A stretch of 64,000 nt of DNA, taken from contig CM019822.1 in assembly GCA_009763385.1 (NCBI GenBank), positions 22,500,842 through 22,564,841 on the forward strand, written 5' to 3'. This document shows positions 24,838 to 37,237 of the stretch, piece after piece. The translations under genes were made by a program, and so were the position numbers. The notes under the pieces are model-generated. The model ran no database searches, was not told where the DNA came from, and saw only the letters and a program-made list of their open reading frames with translations. Origin of the DNA: Coix lacryma-jobi var. lacryma-jobi. Its lineage: Eukaryota; Streptophyta; Magnoliopsida; Poales; Poaceae. Position 1 is the first letter of the stretch. The number at the start of each line of letters is the position of its first letter.

Positions 24838-25155
24838 GAATTTTTTTTATTAATAACTCAATTAAATAAAAAATTTCAGAAACAACACTGTCCATTTTTT
24901 TTTTGCAAAACTAACCCTTTTGTCGCGCCGTCCCCAATGGCGCGGCAAATACGTTAGCCGCGCCATGCATGGCGGTGCGGCAAAAGCGTCACCGTGGCAC
25001 CGCCCGGACACGCAGGCCCCGTGGGCCCAACTCGTTAGTTTGCCGCGCCAGGCGGGCTGGCGCGGCTAGAACGTTTGCCGCGCCAGGCGGCCTGGCGCGG
25101 TCAACGGCTTTGCCGCGCCAGGCGGGGTGGCGCGACAAAGCCGATCTAGATCTGG
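24838..25155. repeat. Left terminal inverted repeat of the MULE
   Basis: It aligns to the reverse complement of 37637-37919 over its whole length, ending at a shared ctagatctggc. It has three copies of a palindromic module of the form gccgcgccaggcgg..tggcgcggc, whereas the right repeat has two, which explains its greater length. Confidence 0.9.
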
Positions 25156-25479
25156 CGTCCGCCTCCTTCTTCCTCCTCTCCTCTGGCTGCTCGCCCGGCC
25201 GCCGCTGCTCCCGCTCTCCAGCCACCCACCCCGCCGTCGCTCCCCGTCGGAGGCCGCCACCGCGCCGAGCCCGCCAGAGGTCGCCGGACGCTGCCGGAGC
25301 TCCAGCCAGGCCAAAGCCGAGGTCCTCGTCCCCAGCCGGCTGCCACAACCACCTCCTCCCCAGTCCCCATGCAGCCGGCGGCCAGGCGAGCTCGCCGGCT
25401 GCCAGGCGGTGGCCGGGGCCCGGATCCGCCTCTCCCTCTCCCCAGCTCAAGCAGTCCAGCTCAGGTTAGTTTTTTTGAC

Positions 25480-25870
25480 TTAGTTCATTAGAGGTTTTTT
25501 TTAGTTATTCTTTTTACAAGTTAGTTAGTTAGTTAGGTAGTTAGAAGTGATTGTTATTAGACTAGTTAGTGTTTAGTTTTGTTGAATTAGAAATTGTTAG
25601 TGACTTAGGTAGGTTAGTTTATTGATTTAGGTTATGTTAGCTAGTTAGTGATTTAGGGTTAGTTAGTGACCTTAGGTTAGTTATTTAGTGCTTTAGGTTA
25701 TGTTAGTTAGTTAGTGATTTAGGGTTAGTTAGTGACCTAGGTTAGTTATTTATTTGTTGAATTAGGTAAGTTAGTTTAGGTATTAGTTTAGTTAGTTACT
25801 TAGTTAGGGTTTTAGTTTAGTTAGGGTATTAGGTTATTAGTCATATTTGTTAGTTAGGTTTTAGGGTATT
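25480..25870 (+). repeat. GTTAG-rich low-complexity stretch before mudrA
   Basis: Many irregular copies of gttagttagt and gatttagggttagttagtga fill this interval. It lies between the left terminal repeat and the transposase ATG at 25995, immediately after a possible donor (caggttagttt, 25462). It is probably the leader intron of the transposase transcript. Confidence 0.6.
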
Positions 25871-25994
25871 TAGTTAGGGTATGACGAAATATTACTGAAG
25901 ACATGTTAGTGAAGGCAATTTAGTAAGTAGTTACGTCATTCTTTACTTTTGAGAAGACCATCACTTGACCTTAGTTCCACTATTGACTTTGTAG

Positions 25995-28900
25995 ATGGAC
26001 ACTGTATTCATTGTTTTATGGAGGCATAGTTAAGTAAACGAGATGGGTTGTTTGATGATAACATGGAACAAGAACTCGAAGTATTTGATGAGCGTTCTCC
26101 TTTTACGGATTATGTTGCGTCTGAAGGAGAAGTTTGATGGTGATTTCTCGTTGAAAGGGAGATTTGACAGTGGCAAGATTAGGGCGAACTATGTGTTGAT
26201 GCCTTGCGCAACTGTGACACCCCATTTTAAGAACAAAATTGGAGGCACAATATATGTATGCCAGGATCAATTTCATACATATATCCACATCATAGTAAAA
26301 TATCAAACAATGCTTTTATTAATAATATCGAACTTTATTACAAAAATGACCCTCGGTCTGAAAGAAAAGTACAGACTCTCATGAAACTGACTCTAAAATA
26401 AACTCTGATGAAGATGCGGAAGATCTGACTCCACTCCACAGGAAAGGTCGACCGGGGGTAGCGCCATCCTAGTACAGGTCGTCAGGGTCGTAGCCTCCGT
26501 CTTCTGGATACTCCTGCTCCTCGTACGCGTAGTCTCCAGCGTCTGGGTGGTAGCAGGGGGACAAAGAGGAAGGGTGAGTACATCGAAATGTACTCCGCAA
26601 TGTAGGAAATATATGCTTATGAGGCTTATAACAAAGGTAGGCTGACTTTGTTTGACTCAAGCGCCTAAAGCGCCACCCTATTAATCCTATTAATCCTATG
26701 CACCTATTTACTAGGTTATAGACAGACTCTGTAGAAAAGTATCAATACTCGGAGTCGCACCGAGCAAACCACACGGGAGTCACACCGAGCAACCAACCCC
26801 CTGAAGTCCATCAGGCAACCGCACCTGAAGTCTATCGGATGACCCGAACCCAAAACCAACCAGTAACCAACTAATCTCAAAGAAGTCCAAGCCGCTCGTG
26901 ACGTGAGCAAGCTGATATATCAGTTTTACACTCTGCAGAGGTTGCACATCGTTACCCATGAGTCGTGCATTACCCGTCACGCTAAAACTGCCGAGGTGTA
27001 TAGCAGTTGCACTGCAAGGCCTTTACAAAACTCCCTCCAATCGTTTTACACGTTCACTAAGGTTCACCGCTAACAGTGGATATACGCACCACTGCAGAAC
27101 CCCCCTTATGCCACAAATCCGACCCCGTGTAAACCCTCAACTTGGAGGCATTAATTACTTGGCCAGGTCCAGCCCATCCAGATCTCATGGTTGCGCTGTC
27201 AAGCCGGGTTACATGCTCTGAGAACCGGGTCCTAGGGATCCAGGCAGGATAAATCGAGCACGAGCCCGAACCAAAAACCAAATAAGAGCTGCCAAGTCCA
27301 TGCACAAAACCACCAATACGGTTCCATCCTGCCGGATTTACCTAATAACCATGTTACTCACAAATTACCATGTCCACATTCGTTTCATCAGTTCATTAAT
27401 CAAGATTATAAACATTTTAACTCCCATCCCATCATGACTGCAGGGATAAGCAAGACACCTACCCGAACATCCCAAAACAGGCGACAAGGATAATAGAGCA
27501 AGATCTAGTAAACCATAATATAGGATTCAAATTTGACATTGCATGCATCTACTAGATCTAAACTACTCTAATACCAAAAGTAAAATAAAGTAGGTGCAAG
27601 ATGTTCAAGGACACTTGCCTGCGGGCTGGGTCGAATCAACTGGATCACAAGGAAAATCTGGAGCGTCCTCGTACTCCGCACTCTCTGGCCCATCAACATA
27701 CATGGCACAATACACAAAATAAATAATAGTACACCAAATAGTATCAAACAGTAAACTAATAGATCCACTGCGTAGAGAACGGAATTATGAAACTAACGCA
27801 AGTTGAATGGGTCGAATCGAGTTAAAACGCAAAAGTTATGAGCATTTGAAGTTGGATGGCAATTCTGTAATTAAACCGAACTCAAATCCGTATTTAAAAA
27901 ATAAAATCTGAAAAGAGAAAGTGGCGCGGACCGGGTCTCATTTTCCCGAAAGCTCAAGGGCTAGGGCGCTATTTTTGCAAGACTCAGTGAACATCGTGAT
28001 GGAGTGCGGGTTTATTCCCCAAGAAGTGGAGGGGTTTTCTGCAAAAGGACGAGGACGGCCGCGTGGCTGCTGACCGTGGCGCCACTTGGCGTACGCGACT
28101 GTGGGGGTTCCACGGAGCTCGTGGACGCGATGGCGTGGCACGGTGGGCGGAGTCCACCGGCTTGTGGACTGGGTCCATACCGCTTCGATCGGCGAGATCT
28201 AATCTCAGTCGATCAGCCGAGATCGGACGGCTGAGAGCGAAAGGGGAGGGTCAGGGTGACCGCCGGCGGGGTTTGGCACGGCGGCGCCTGTCTCCAGTGC
28301 GGCGGCGCCATGGCCAGGGCGTCTGGCGTGCTCGGGGAAGGTACCTAGGGTACGTAGAGACTACGGGACATGGTGGGATCGAAAGCGGAGCTTACAGCGG
28401 ATCTGATGGGGGATTTTCCGGCGACGGGGAGGGCTCGGCAGGGAGGATCGACGGTGGAGGTGGCGTCCGCGGCTCGGAGCTTCGGTGAAGGCGACGGGTC
28501 ACTTGCTGGCGCCGAACCTTACCGAGTACGGGGTTCCTGGACGCGGCGTGGCCCCGCGAGCTTGACGGAGGGCGAGGGGAAGGGGTGGTAGGCTCTGCGG
28601 TGGACGGTCGAGCTCGTGCCGAGCTCGGCAATGGCGACGGCGTGCGGGTGAAAAGAGGAAAAGGAGAGAGTAGGTCGCGGCTTGGGGATTTTGTAGATAG
28701 AAGGGAGGAGGTGGGCGGCGCGCTACGAGTAGTTGAGCAGGGCGGAGGGTTCGGAGGGGGACGTTGCGAGCGGCGACGGCGTAGTCGCGCTGTGCGGGAG
28801 GCGCGCGCGAGGGGGAAGGGATAAGCCCGACAGGTGGGGTCGGGTCGACAGTGATAGAGAGGGAGAGGACGGCGCACACGTGGGCGGGGAGGAGGCGGGG

Positions 28901-31900
28901 CCGCGGCTGGCCGGCGTGGAGCGGGCCGGTGATTGCTCGGCCCAAGAGAGTGGGAGGGCTTGTGCGGGCTTGGAGCTGGGCCGTGCAGGTGGAAGCGGCC
29001 CGGTTGGAGGGAAGGGAGAGTGGGAGTGGGCTGGCTGGGCCGAATGGAGGAAGAGGGTGAGGTCAAGGTGCCCTTCTCTTTTCTTTTCTTTGCCAAGGTT
29101 TTGCAAACTCTTTCAAATTCATTTCCAAAACCATTTCAAAATCAGTTTGAAATCAATACAAATTGCAAAACTTTTCAAATATTTCCCTAGGTTTTGAATT
29201 AAAGTTTGATTTTGAATTTGGAAAACTTTCGTAAATATTTATTTCTTTCTAAATAGAATAAAATCGATTCGCCCTATACGGGTTTTAATAAATTTATTTA
29301 CCACACAATAAAAATATGCAATGGCATGAATGCAACATGAAGACGATAACTAAATTTATTTTCCTCCTCTAATAAACGACCAACCTATTTAATTTCTAAT
29401 TCCTTTTATTAAATTGGGGAAAATTAAATCAGGGTGTTACAGCAACCAAGCTGACTGGGCAAAATACCAGACGATCGTTATGGCATCCAATTCGACCATG
29501 GCCGAGATCGTGGTAGAGGATGGTTGGAGGAAGCAGGCAGAGGCGTCCAATGATGGCAACGAAGGTGAAGCACAGGAGGTAGGGGATGATGACGATGCAG
29601 CTCCGATGAGTATGGACGTTGATGGTCCCCCCACGCAGGAGGCGGTGATCCATCTGAAAATGTCCACACTGACGTCGGTCAAATAACAATGATTTTGATG
29701 TGGCCGACCTAGAGCGGCAGGAGCAGGAGGAGCAGGAGGCACAATTGTTTGATGAAAACTATGATTATGATGATGATTCATTTATGACGAAGAAGAGGAC
29801 AGTTATATTATTTCTGCTATGCCTGACCCGTTTCGTGGTATTCCACAACCGGTTCGTGCTATGCCACAACCGGTTCCTCAGAATATGCATCCTCCAGGGA
29901 GACTAGTCACTGATATACCAGAGGATCATACACATTTTGATGCGTGGCGGCGTTTGAGCGAAGCGAGGTATTATGTTGCACCCGATCCTTTGACTGAGAC
30001 AGAGCTGGCAGCAATTGAGGTCGGTTAACATGCAGTTTAGAGGCGTTCCAGTTATAGGGATGTCAGTATGGTGGACCAGGCAGTTTGTGATACTAGATTG
30101 AATCTGTGCAAGCAAACACTGCATAACCATACAAATTGGATTCTTCAGAAGGGTATGATTTTCAACACTATGACTGAGCTGACGCTTTTCCTTGAGAAAT
30201 ATGTTGTGCATCATCATCGACCGTACACGGTCAGCCATTCTGATATTAGTTTGAGGTACCACATCAGTGTTTGAGTCTTGGTTGTCCGTGGAGGCTGAAT
30301 GCTCGCAAGAGACTGATGACAAGTGGAGTATCAGTAAAGTAGTACAACCGCATACCTGTTTTACAAATAAGGACAAGAAAAACATCCTCAATTGATGGCA
30401 AGATACCTTGCACGACGCATTTTAGCATTTGTTGATGATGACGCCGACGTATCTGTTTCACAATTGCTTATCTCCATATTTGGATTCACAGGCTATAAGG
30501 TGACTTATGGAAAGGCGTGGCGTGCGAAGCAGATCGCCCTTGCAATTCGTTGGGGTGGTTGGGATGAAGCGTACAACAGGATTCCTCGGATTTTGTGTGC
30601 AATGGCATACTATAACCCTGGCCTTAAATGGTTTCCACACACCAATGGGCAGTATATAGACCGCAACACCGGCAAGGTTACACATGTGCTTAGCGTATAT
30701 TTTGGTCTTTTGCACAAACAGAGCATGCGTATCAGTATTGTCGTCCAGTCATACTTGTGGACGGTACTTCTTCTTGACCGGAGCGTCAAGACAAGAAGTG
30801 TGTTGATGATGGCGGCGGCTGTTGATCCCGAGGACCAGATAGTCCAATTGCTTTCGCCTTGGCTGAGGGGGAGAACGTTGAGTCTTGTCTTGGTTCATGG
30901 CCCTAACGGATACAAGTGTTAGGGCCTCTCGGACAATATGTTTGATTTCGGACCGTCATGTTGGGTTGCTTCGTGCCGCAGAGGAGGAGATAGAGGGTTG
31001 TCCTCCTCTAGTGCACAGATGTGCATGCGTCACTTTGCCGCCAATTTCTGGCTCGGCAGAGAAAAAAGGAGGTTTGTGCCAAGTGAAAGAGCTATGTTGT
31101 GTTAAAACTGAGCACAAATTCAAAGAAACAATGGAAGAGTTTTGGACAAAATGTTAAACAGTGCTGCCAGGGCCTGGATCGAGAGACAGATGGAACCAAG
31201 GAGAAGTGGGCGCTTGCTTACGATGAGGGCGTTTTCCGTTCGGCATAATGACCACCAAATCATCGGAGCCTTTCAACAAGGTATTCACCGGTGTTAGAGC
31301 CTTGCCCGTTTCTCTGGAATCGTTGAGTACTCGTTTCACAAGACCAACGAGTACTACTGTCGTGAAAAGGTGGTCCATTGCTCAAGACAACTACAACGGA
31401 TGGTGAATTTGGAAAGGCGGGAAGGAGCACATTCAGGAAAATGAGATCTGGGCAACGCAGCAAACTTGTGAGGCTTATGGACCAACCAGACAAATCTATA
31501 ATGTTCGAGCAAAGGGTGGAACTACATGGGCGGAGAACGTTATGGTGGTCGCAACTATCGGATCGATCTTGAAAGAGTGGAATGCGTTGTAACGTGCCGC
31601 AGATAATGCATGCCCCTTGCTCTCACATGATTGCGTCTGTAGACGCGCGGATATAACTACAAGGCCCTACCATATATGTCCGAGTACTATCGCCAGAGCA
31701 AACACCGTCGCAATATGGCGAGCAGCTTCGAGCCTTACCTTGATCCCACTCAATGGCCTCCATACTTGGGTAGAGACTTCATGCCTGATCCTGAGCTGCT
31801 GAAGTTAGGTAATGGTAGGAGGAAGAAGAGACTAAAGGGTGACATGGACAATATGGATAGGTATGGCGGGGGGGACTTCGACCAGACACCGAGCACGAAC

Positions 31901-31990
31901 CTATGCTCTGTTTGCCACATGTCAGGGCATAATGCAGCCTTCCATCGTAGACAAACACAACAGGTGTACATATGTCTTCATTTGTTTTAA
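25995..31990 (+). pseudogene. mudrA-like MULE transposase, split by a solo LTR and frameshifts
   Basis: The protein starts MDTVFIVLWRH at an AG|ATG junction. The N-terminal part (FDGDFSLKGRFDSGKIRANYV) is cut at 26212 by the solo LTR and resumes at 29447 (ADWAKYQTIVM). There follow an acidic region (29570-29800), a MuDR N-terminal-like segment (about 30070-30400), and the MULE catalytic region: VDGT near 30760 and SDRH near 30947, the positions of two acidic catalytic residues, then a C..RHF block near 31020. A SWIM-like Cys/His block (APCSHMIAS, 31610-31640) and a CCHC-like CSVCHMSGH (31903-31930) close it. Several single-base indels shift the frame. Its role would be to excise and insert the element through the terminal repeats. 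Confidence 0.85.
26213..29441 (-). mobile_element. 3.2-kb solo LTR in the transposase gene
   Basis: The sequence begins tgtgacacccc and ends gggtgttaca (TG...CA with an inverted TGTRACACC end). It is flanked by the 5-bp duplication gcaac (26208-26212 and 29442-29446). It has no internal domain, primer site or second LTR, so it is a solo LTR formed by recombination. Its length and TGTRACACC ends resemble the Tekay/Del chromovirus LTRs of grasses, which is an inference. Orientation is tentative. The only long frames (28392-29096 minus and overlaps) are compositional. Confidence 0.87.
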
Positions 31991-32131
31991 TGCTTATTAT
32001 TTTTATCTTCACTTATATTAATTATTTGAATGCTTTTGCTATTATTGTTACATATATCTTTCATTTGTTTTAATGCTTTATTATTTTTGACGCTGTACTA
32101 ACCTGTTATACGTGTTTTGTTTTTAAACAGG

Positions 32132-34817
32132 ATGACGAACCCTCCGGCGTACCCTCTCCTTGAGACGTTCTACGACGGCGAGCACAGGCGCACAGGCTCA
32201 CCGACTACGCCCCTCTGGAGAGGTTGTCGTTGCTGAGGCCGCACCCCACCTATGGCACCGGTGGGACGAGCGCTACACACACCTTCCTACGGCGCGCGGG
32301 CTTCTTTGTGCTAGCCTGCGTTGCCAACGACGTGGTGTTGCAGCTCGACCCCGCGCTCCTCACCGCGCTGCGGACAGGTGGCGTCCCGAGACGCACACCT
32401 TCCACCTAGCCTGTGGAGAGATGACCGTGACGTTACAGGACGTGGCCAAGATTTTTGGTCTACGCCTGGGCGCCTCCCCGTGACGGAGATTCTTGACACC
32501 GACACGTGGATGGACACCGTCCATCAGTTCTGTGGCCGGCCCCCGACGACGCAGACGCTAAGAGGAACAAGTAAGCTAAATTTTTTTTCTAATTTAGTTG
32601 CATACGATTGCTACTATCATTTCGTAACTTTTACTTTTTTAAACAACAGGAAGACTACTGGGGTGCCTTCGTCGTGGATCTCACTTTTCGTATTGCCCCC
32701 CAACGCTGACCCACAGGTAGTCGAGAGGTATGCCAGAGTGTGGCTGTGGCACTTTATTGGGGCGTTCCTGTTTCCCGACTCATCGGGGAACACGATCAGC
32801 TGGATGTTCGTCCCCATCCTCGCACAGCCGTGGGAGAACATCGCCGGCTACAGCTGGGGGAGCGCAGTTTCTAGCATGGCTGTACAGACAGCTGTGCGAG
32901 GGTGCCGGCGGATGCAGGCCTCCTCTAGCTTGGGAGGGTGCCTGCCCCTGCTCCAGGTTTGGGCCTGGCAGCGGCTGCCTGTGGGTCGTCCCCGTGTACG
33001 AGGGACGCGGTAAGTACATACCTCTTGCGTGCGTGTACTTTTACAAATTTTACAGTCATTTAACTGATTCAAATTGGAATGCAGGTGTGGAGGCACCTGG
33101 ACAACCGACCCACTGTTCTGTTTTGTCTGGTCCACACGGCAGAGCAGTTAGAGGCAACCCCAGCGCCGCTACCACCTGTACACGGACTTGCTGGACGTCC
33201 TGACACAGCACCAGGTAATTCCAGAATGAGTTCAATTTTTTATATTGAAAAAGGAACATGACTAACTATGTTTGTTCATACAAACAGGTCAGTTGGGACC
33301 CCTGGGACCTGTACGACAACGTGTTCGACCCTGCCACGAGCTGACGGAGATTGGCGTTGCAGATTGCAGTTGCACCGTCCTCTTATCTGCTTCTACGTGG
33401 TCGAGATGCACTTGCCCATCAGGTGATGCGTCAGTTCGGCCCGACGGAGTTTCCTCCACCTCTGATTAGCACGGATCAGAGGTTGCACAAGTAGTATCCT
33501 CCACAGTGTTGTTCAATTACTCTAGTAATTCTATCTTATGCTCTAATAGATGAGTTTCCTTTGCAATGCAGGGTGAAGCGCCAAAGGCAGACGGAAGAAT
33601 CCTGTTGATTGGCGCGCGGAGCACGCCGATCATGTCCTGAGTTGGACAAACAGGTACCAGCAGCATACGTTGACGACGGCGAGTCGTACGACCAGGGCGT
33701 CTTCGACCATACCTACAGTGGCTGCACCGGAGCACAGGTTGCACTTAAGCCACCGTACTATGAGGGCACCACTGATGGAAGTCGGACGACGACGAGGACC
33801 CGTACGATGCTACCACTAGGGCATCGACTCAGCTGACAGAGCCGCTCTACAAAGCTACGTGGTAATATATCATGTCCTTCAACTATTGTTTGTGTTTCTG
33901 TACTTGGTGCACTTTACCCTCTGGTCTTGTGTCGGCAGGCGTCGCAGCTGTCTCGGTACTCCGACGAGGTAGCGCATCTTATACACCACACCAGCTCTAA
34001 TGGGGACACGGTCCGGTACAGGCTTTTCTGCAGGTATCATAACACATTCGAACCGCACTTGTAAATCTTAAGAAGTCATAAACTGTACTAATATATATTT
34101 TATTATTTTTTTATTTGCAGAAAATCAGGAAGGGCTGCAGGAAGCTGCTCAGAAGCTTGGGTGCATGGACACAGCGTGGGCCCCACCTATCCTTCCTCAG
34201 CCTTCGAGCCTTTGGTGTCGACACTGTCCCAGCAGCAGCATCGTCGTCCGACGCCGGGGGGAGGCACTTCTGCGGATCCACGCGGAAAGGGCCCCACTGC
34301 AGAGGAGCAGCCCGAGGAGGAGGGGAGGAGGGGGACGAGGCAGTACGTCGAGCTCACGACACCACCCTACACACGGCTAGTGCAGGCTACATGGCCCTCG
34401 GCCATAGCTCGCACTACGGGGAGGGTCCTCCTCCAGAGGTGGCCTGGACGACACGGCGTGGCAGGTACCTGGTGCTTATGACTACCCTAGTGGCTACTAC
34501 ACCGCCCTGGCTGGCAGCATTGGCCAGAGCAGGGCGCAGCACAGGAGCTGGGGTACTCACAGTTAGGTGGAGCTCCACTACCTACTCAGAGGACGTGCAG
34601 GTACATAAGTTGACCGCTATATTTAAGTTCGTTAGAATATTTAAGTTGTTTGCTAACATTTATTTTGAATGTTGCAGGGACCTAGTCAGACGCAAGGGTC
34701 ACCACGCCGGCAGCCACGCCCCGAGACCGCCGGACGTCACGTTCACGTTCGCCGAACATGGACCTGTCGCAGCCGAAGCGTCGGAGGCGGCCTCGTCAGC
34801 CGTACACACCTAGCTAG
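32132..34817 (+). pseudogene. Plant mobile domain (PMD, MAIN-like) gene of the MULE
   Basis: It starts MTNPPAYPLLETFYDGEH one base after a splice-acceptor-like aaacag. Typical PMD motifs follow: LRRAGFFVLACVANDVVLQLD, THTFHLACGEMTVTLQDVA, GLRLG, LDTDTWMD, SSWISLFVLPP, ARVWLWHFIGAFLFPD, WENIAGYSWGSAVLAWLYRQL, and later VEMHLPIRVMRQFG and ADHVLSWTNRYQQH. Introns with GT/AG borders interrupt it (for example 32572-32649, 33010-33084 and 33215-33288). The C-terminus is Pro/Gly-rich and ends in a basic PKRRRPRQ run before tag at 34815. PMD proteins occur as host MAIN/MAIL factors and as cargo in gypsy and MULE elements. Their molecular role in transposons is not settled. Several indels break the frame. 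Confidence 0.85.
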
Positions 34818-35049
34818 GCTTTGTTAGACTATATGGATAGGTGATGTATTTGTTAGATACTTGTTTGAGACCCTATTATGTACTTGTGGAGCCTGAGCAC
34901 TTATTTTTTTATGATCGCTATTATTTTTCATTTATTCAAATTGTGTCAATGTTTGGTTCCTTGTTATTGCTTTTGCGGAAAAAGATAGAAAAAACGGAAA
35001 AAACACATTCGATCAAACAGAGACAACACATTCGATCAAACACTATTGT

Positions 35050-35190
35050 TTGTGTTGCCGCGCCAACCCTGGAGGCGCGGCTGACGCTTTTGCCGGCCAG
35101 GCGGGGTGGTGCGGCAAATGTATTGGCCGCGCCATCCCGCCTGGCGCGGCAAAAGCATCAGCCGCGCCCCCAGGGTTGGCGCGGGCAAAA
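35050..35190. repeat. Internal cluster of the terminal-repeat GC modules
   Basis: Between the PMD and GRF genes lie four to five copies of the gccgcgcca...tggcgcggc palindromic module, interleaved with aaaagcatc and aaatgtatt spacers. They are alike in form to the terminal repeats but far from either end. Confidence 0.8.
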
Positions 35191-35498
35191 GCTGGCATCT
35201 TGTTGCACAGCCTTTTCAGTGTGGTGTCCTGTCCTCATAAGTGCTCTGCAGTTTTGATTTCCATAGACTTTTCAGTATATAGGCTTTTAGTACATAGGCT
35301 TTTCAGTACATAGGCTTTCAGTAGATAGGCTTTTCAGTGATTAGATTTTCAGCGAATAGCCTTTTCAGTTGCAATAACTACACACTCACATGCAGCTGAG
35401 ATAATTCACAAGTTCAAACCAGGGCTCCGCCTATATAAACCCTTCAACGCCTTGAATATTCAACAACTTCAGCAGAGCTTGCGAGGTTCGTAGTAGAG

Positions 35499-36176
35499 AT
35501 GTCTGGAGGTTCGTCCAAAGGCGGAGAGGAGAAGGGTGGGAGGAAGGGACCTCCCATTGTGTGAGGGCTCTCTCGTCCTGATTCCTTCTTAGAGGCACTA
35601 TATGAGTTTCCCGTTGAGAGCAAAAAGGATTTCAGCCGGGACCGTCCTCTTAGGGGATACGATAACCGCTTAGAGGACTGGCCAAAATGCCGCCATGGTG
35701 AGGACTGTTTGGTGTGCAGATGCTCCACGATGACTTGGAGGCAGGCCGACGTTTCTTCAAATGCCTGCGAGCATGGGTAACTTTATTTAATTGTTGTGCT
35801 ATGGCTCTCATGTTTGCTAATACTTAGTCATTTTGTGAATGTCAGTCTTCTATTTCCGAGAAAACTGCGGCTTCACCAGATGGGTGGATCCTCCTCCAAT
35901 ATGGCCGCATCAGGAATACATCTATTATTTGCAGCGTCGTATCGACGATCTTGAAAGAGAAGTTAAAAGCATGCTCAAGGACTATGATGACGACGACAGC
36001 GAAGCAGACGGTCAGATGAAGCAATATGCCTTGATCCATATTGCAACTGCCCGCATCACAAGAACAAGGGGCCTCCACCACCGCCGCCACCACCACCGCC
36101 ACCACCACCACCACCGCCTAATGAGAGCTATTATGGAGAAGGGTCTACTCAGTTTGCTATGTGGGACGGCTTCTAG
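35499..36176 (+). pseudogene. GRF-type zinc-finger protein with polyproline tail, MULE gene 3
   Basis: It begins MSGGSSKGGEEKGGRKG, then FLEALYEFPVESKKDFSRDRPLRGYDNR and the zinc-finger start KCRHGEDCLV. After an intron (about 35778-35846) comes the rest of the finger, NCGFTRWVDPPPIWP, followed by a coiled-coil-like YIYYLQRRIDDLEREVKSML and an acidic stretch. The end has CLDPYCNCPHHK, about 17 prolines, and NESYYGEGSTQFAMWDGF before tag. C.HG..C and CGF.RW are GRF zinc-finger marks (a nucleic-acid binding family). Frameshifts occur after PPIV, near 35705 and at about 36027. Confidence 0.75.
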
Positions 36177-36580
36177 ACTACTTAGACCACTGTGTGTGTT
36201 GTGTTGTGCCTATCAATTACCTAAGGCATGTTAGGATTAGTCTAGGGCCTTTTACCAAGTTATGGTAAGAGGTCCTCACATGTCATGTACTAGTTTTTTG
36301 TTTGGTACTTGTTTGCTCTATTCTATTTCTCGTACTTTATCCCAGAATAAATCGATAACACTGAACTAAACTACCGCAAACAATCCAACAACATATGAAA
36401 AGTCAAACAAAGTGCAGTTCAAGACTACATAATCGAGGATCCGAAATAAATGGTACACCGAAGTACAACCAACAGTACAATACACTAACAAGTCCACCAA
36501 ATGACAACAATGTTCATTACTCAATAATGACTACTTAACCTAACTACACACTACTGAGTGCAACAAGGCCACTTTCCTTC

Positions 36581-37237
36581 TCACAGCATCTCTGGATCCT
36601 GCTCCATGGCAGCCTTGGCACTACGCACACGCTCAAGCCTCTTCTCCCTCTCCCCTACGCTTAGCTACATCCATCAGTCTTGCCTCTTCCTCATGCTGCT
36701 TTTTGCTGCCTCTTCTTTGCGTCTCTTCTTCCAAACGCTCTTGTCCTCCGCAGCCCATTTTTCATCCTCTCTACGTGCTCCTTGTCCTCCGGCTTCATCT
36801 CAGTGTGTCGATCCACTGCTCGAAGTCACATAGTGGTGGAGGCTCCTGCAAAAAATACGACTAAGTCAATTAGGTAATAATATAAATGATTTGTCATTCA
36901 TGTATAGAACAAGCCATCAGCTTCTCACCATCAGTCCAATACGGATCTGTTTAGGTGTAGGGTCAAAGGCATAATTCTCACACATCCAATACCTCTGATC
37001 ATATGTGTGCTCCTCATCAGATTTGCGACCTTACAATCATCGCCGTAGTAGCACATGGGCACCGGAACACCGCTAGGCAATGGCAAACGGGCATAGGCAT
37101 TGCCCGTGAGAGGCTGCCTACAATCATCAACGCAATAACAAATGAACATAACACAAAATTACTTCATTAAAACAGACAAATAAATCAACAATGTACCGAT
37201 CTTACCTTGCCTTACTAGCTTTGCCACGCCGCGGCAT
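36581..37237 (-). pseudogene. Small Cys-motif protein on the opposite strand, MULE gene 4
   Basis: Exons on minus: 37237-37206 (MPRRGKASKA), 37117-36929 (PVPMCYYGDDCKVA, then YWMCENYAFDP one frame over), and 36844-36581 (EPPPLCDFEQWIDT, a lysine- and glutamate-rich coiled-coil-like tail, ending EQDPEML). All junctions are GT/AG. C.YGD.C...YWMC resembles a divergent GRF-like finger. I know this protein type only as an uncharacterised protein common in grass genomes. It is convergent with the GRF gene and reads inward from the right terminal repeat. One missing A at the end of KVA and another indel in exon 3 break the frame. Confidence 0.7.

Noticed and set aside
24969..25483. Several 80-166 residue frames in the MULE left repeat
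   Set aside because: They arise from GC-rich repeat modules and their flank, on both strands at once.
25480..25870. Telomere-like ttagggttag text
   Set aside because: Irregular gttag words, not a regular TTTAGGG array, and located within a MULE leader.
28392..29096. 234-residue Pro/Ser-rich minus frame
   Set aside because: It lies inside the solo LTR, is strongly compositional, and overlaps other open frames.
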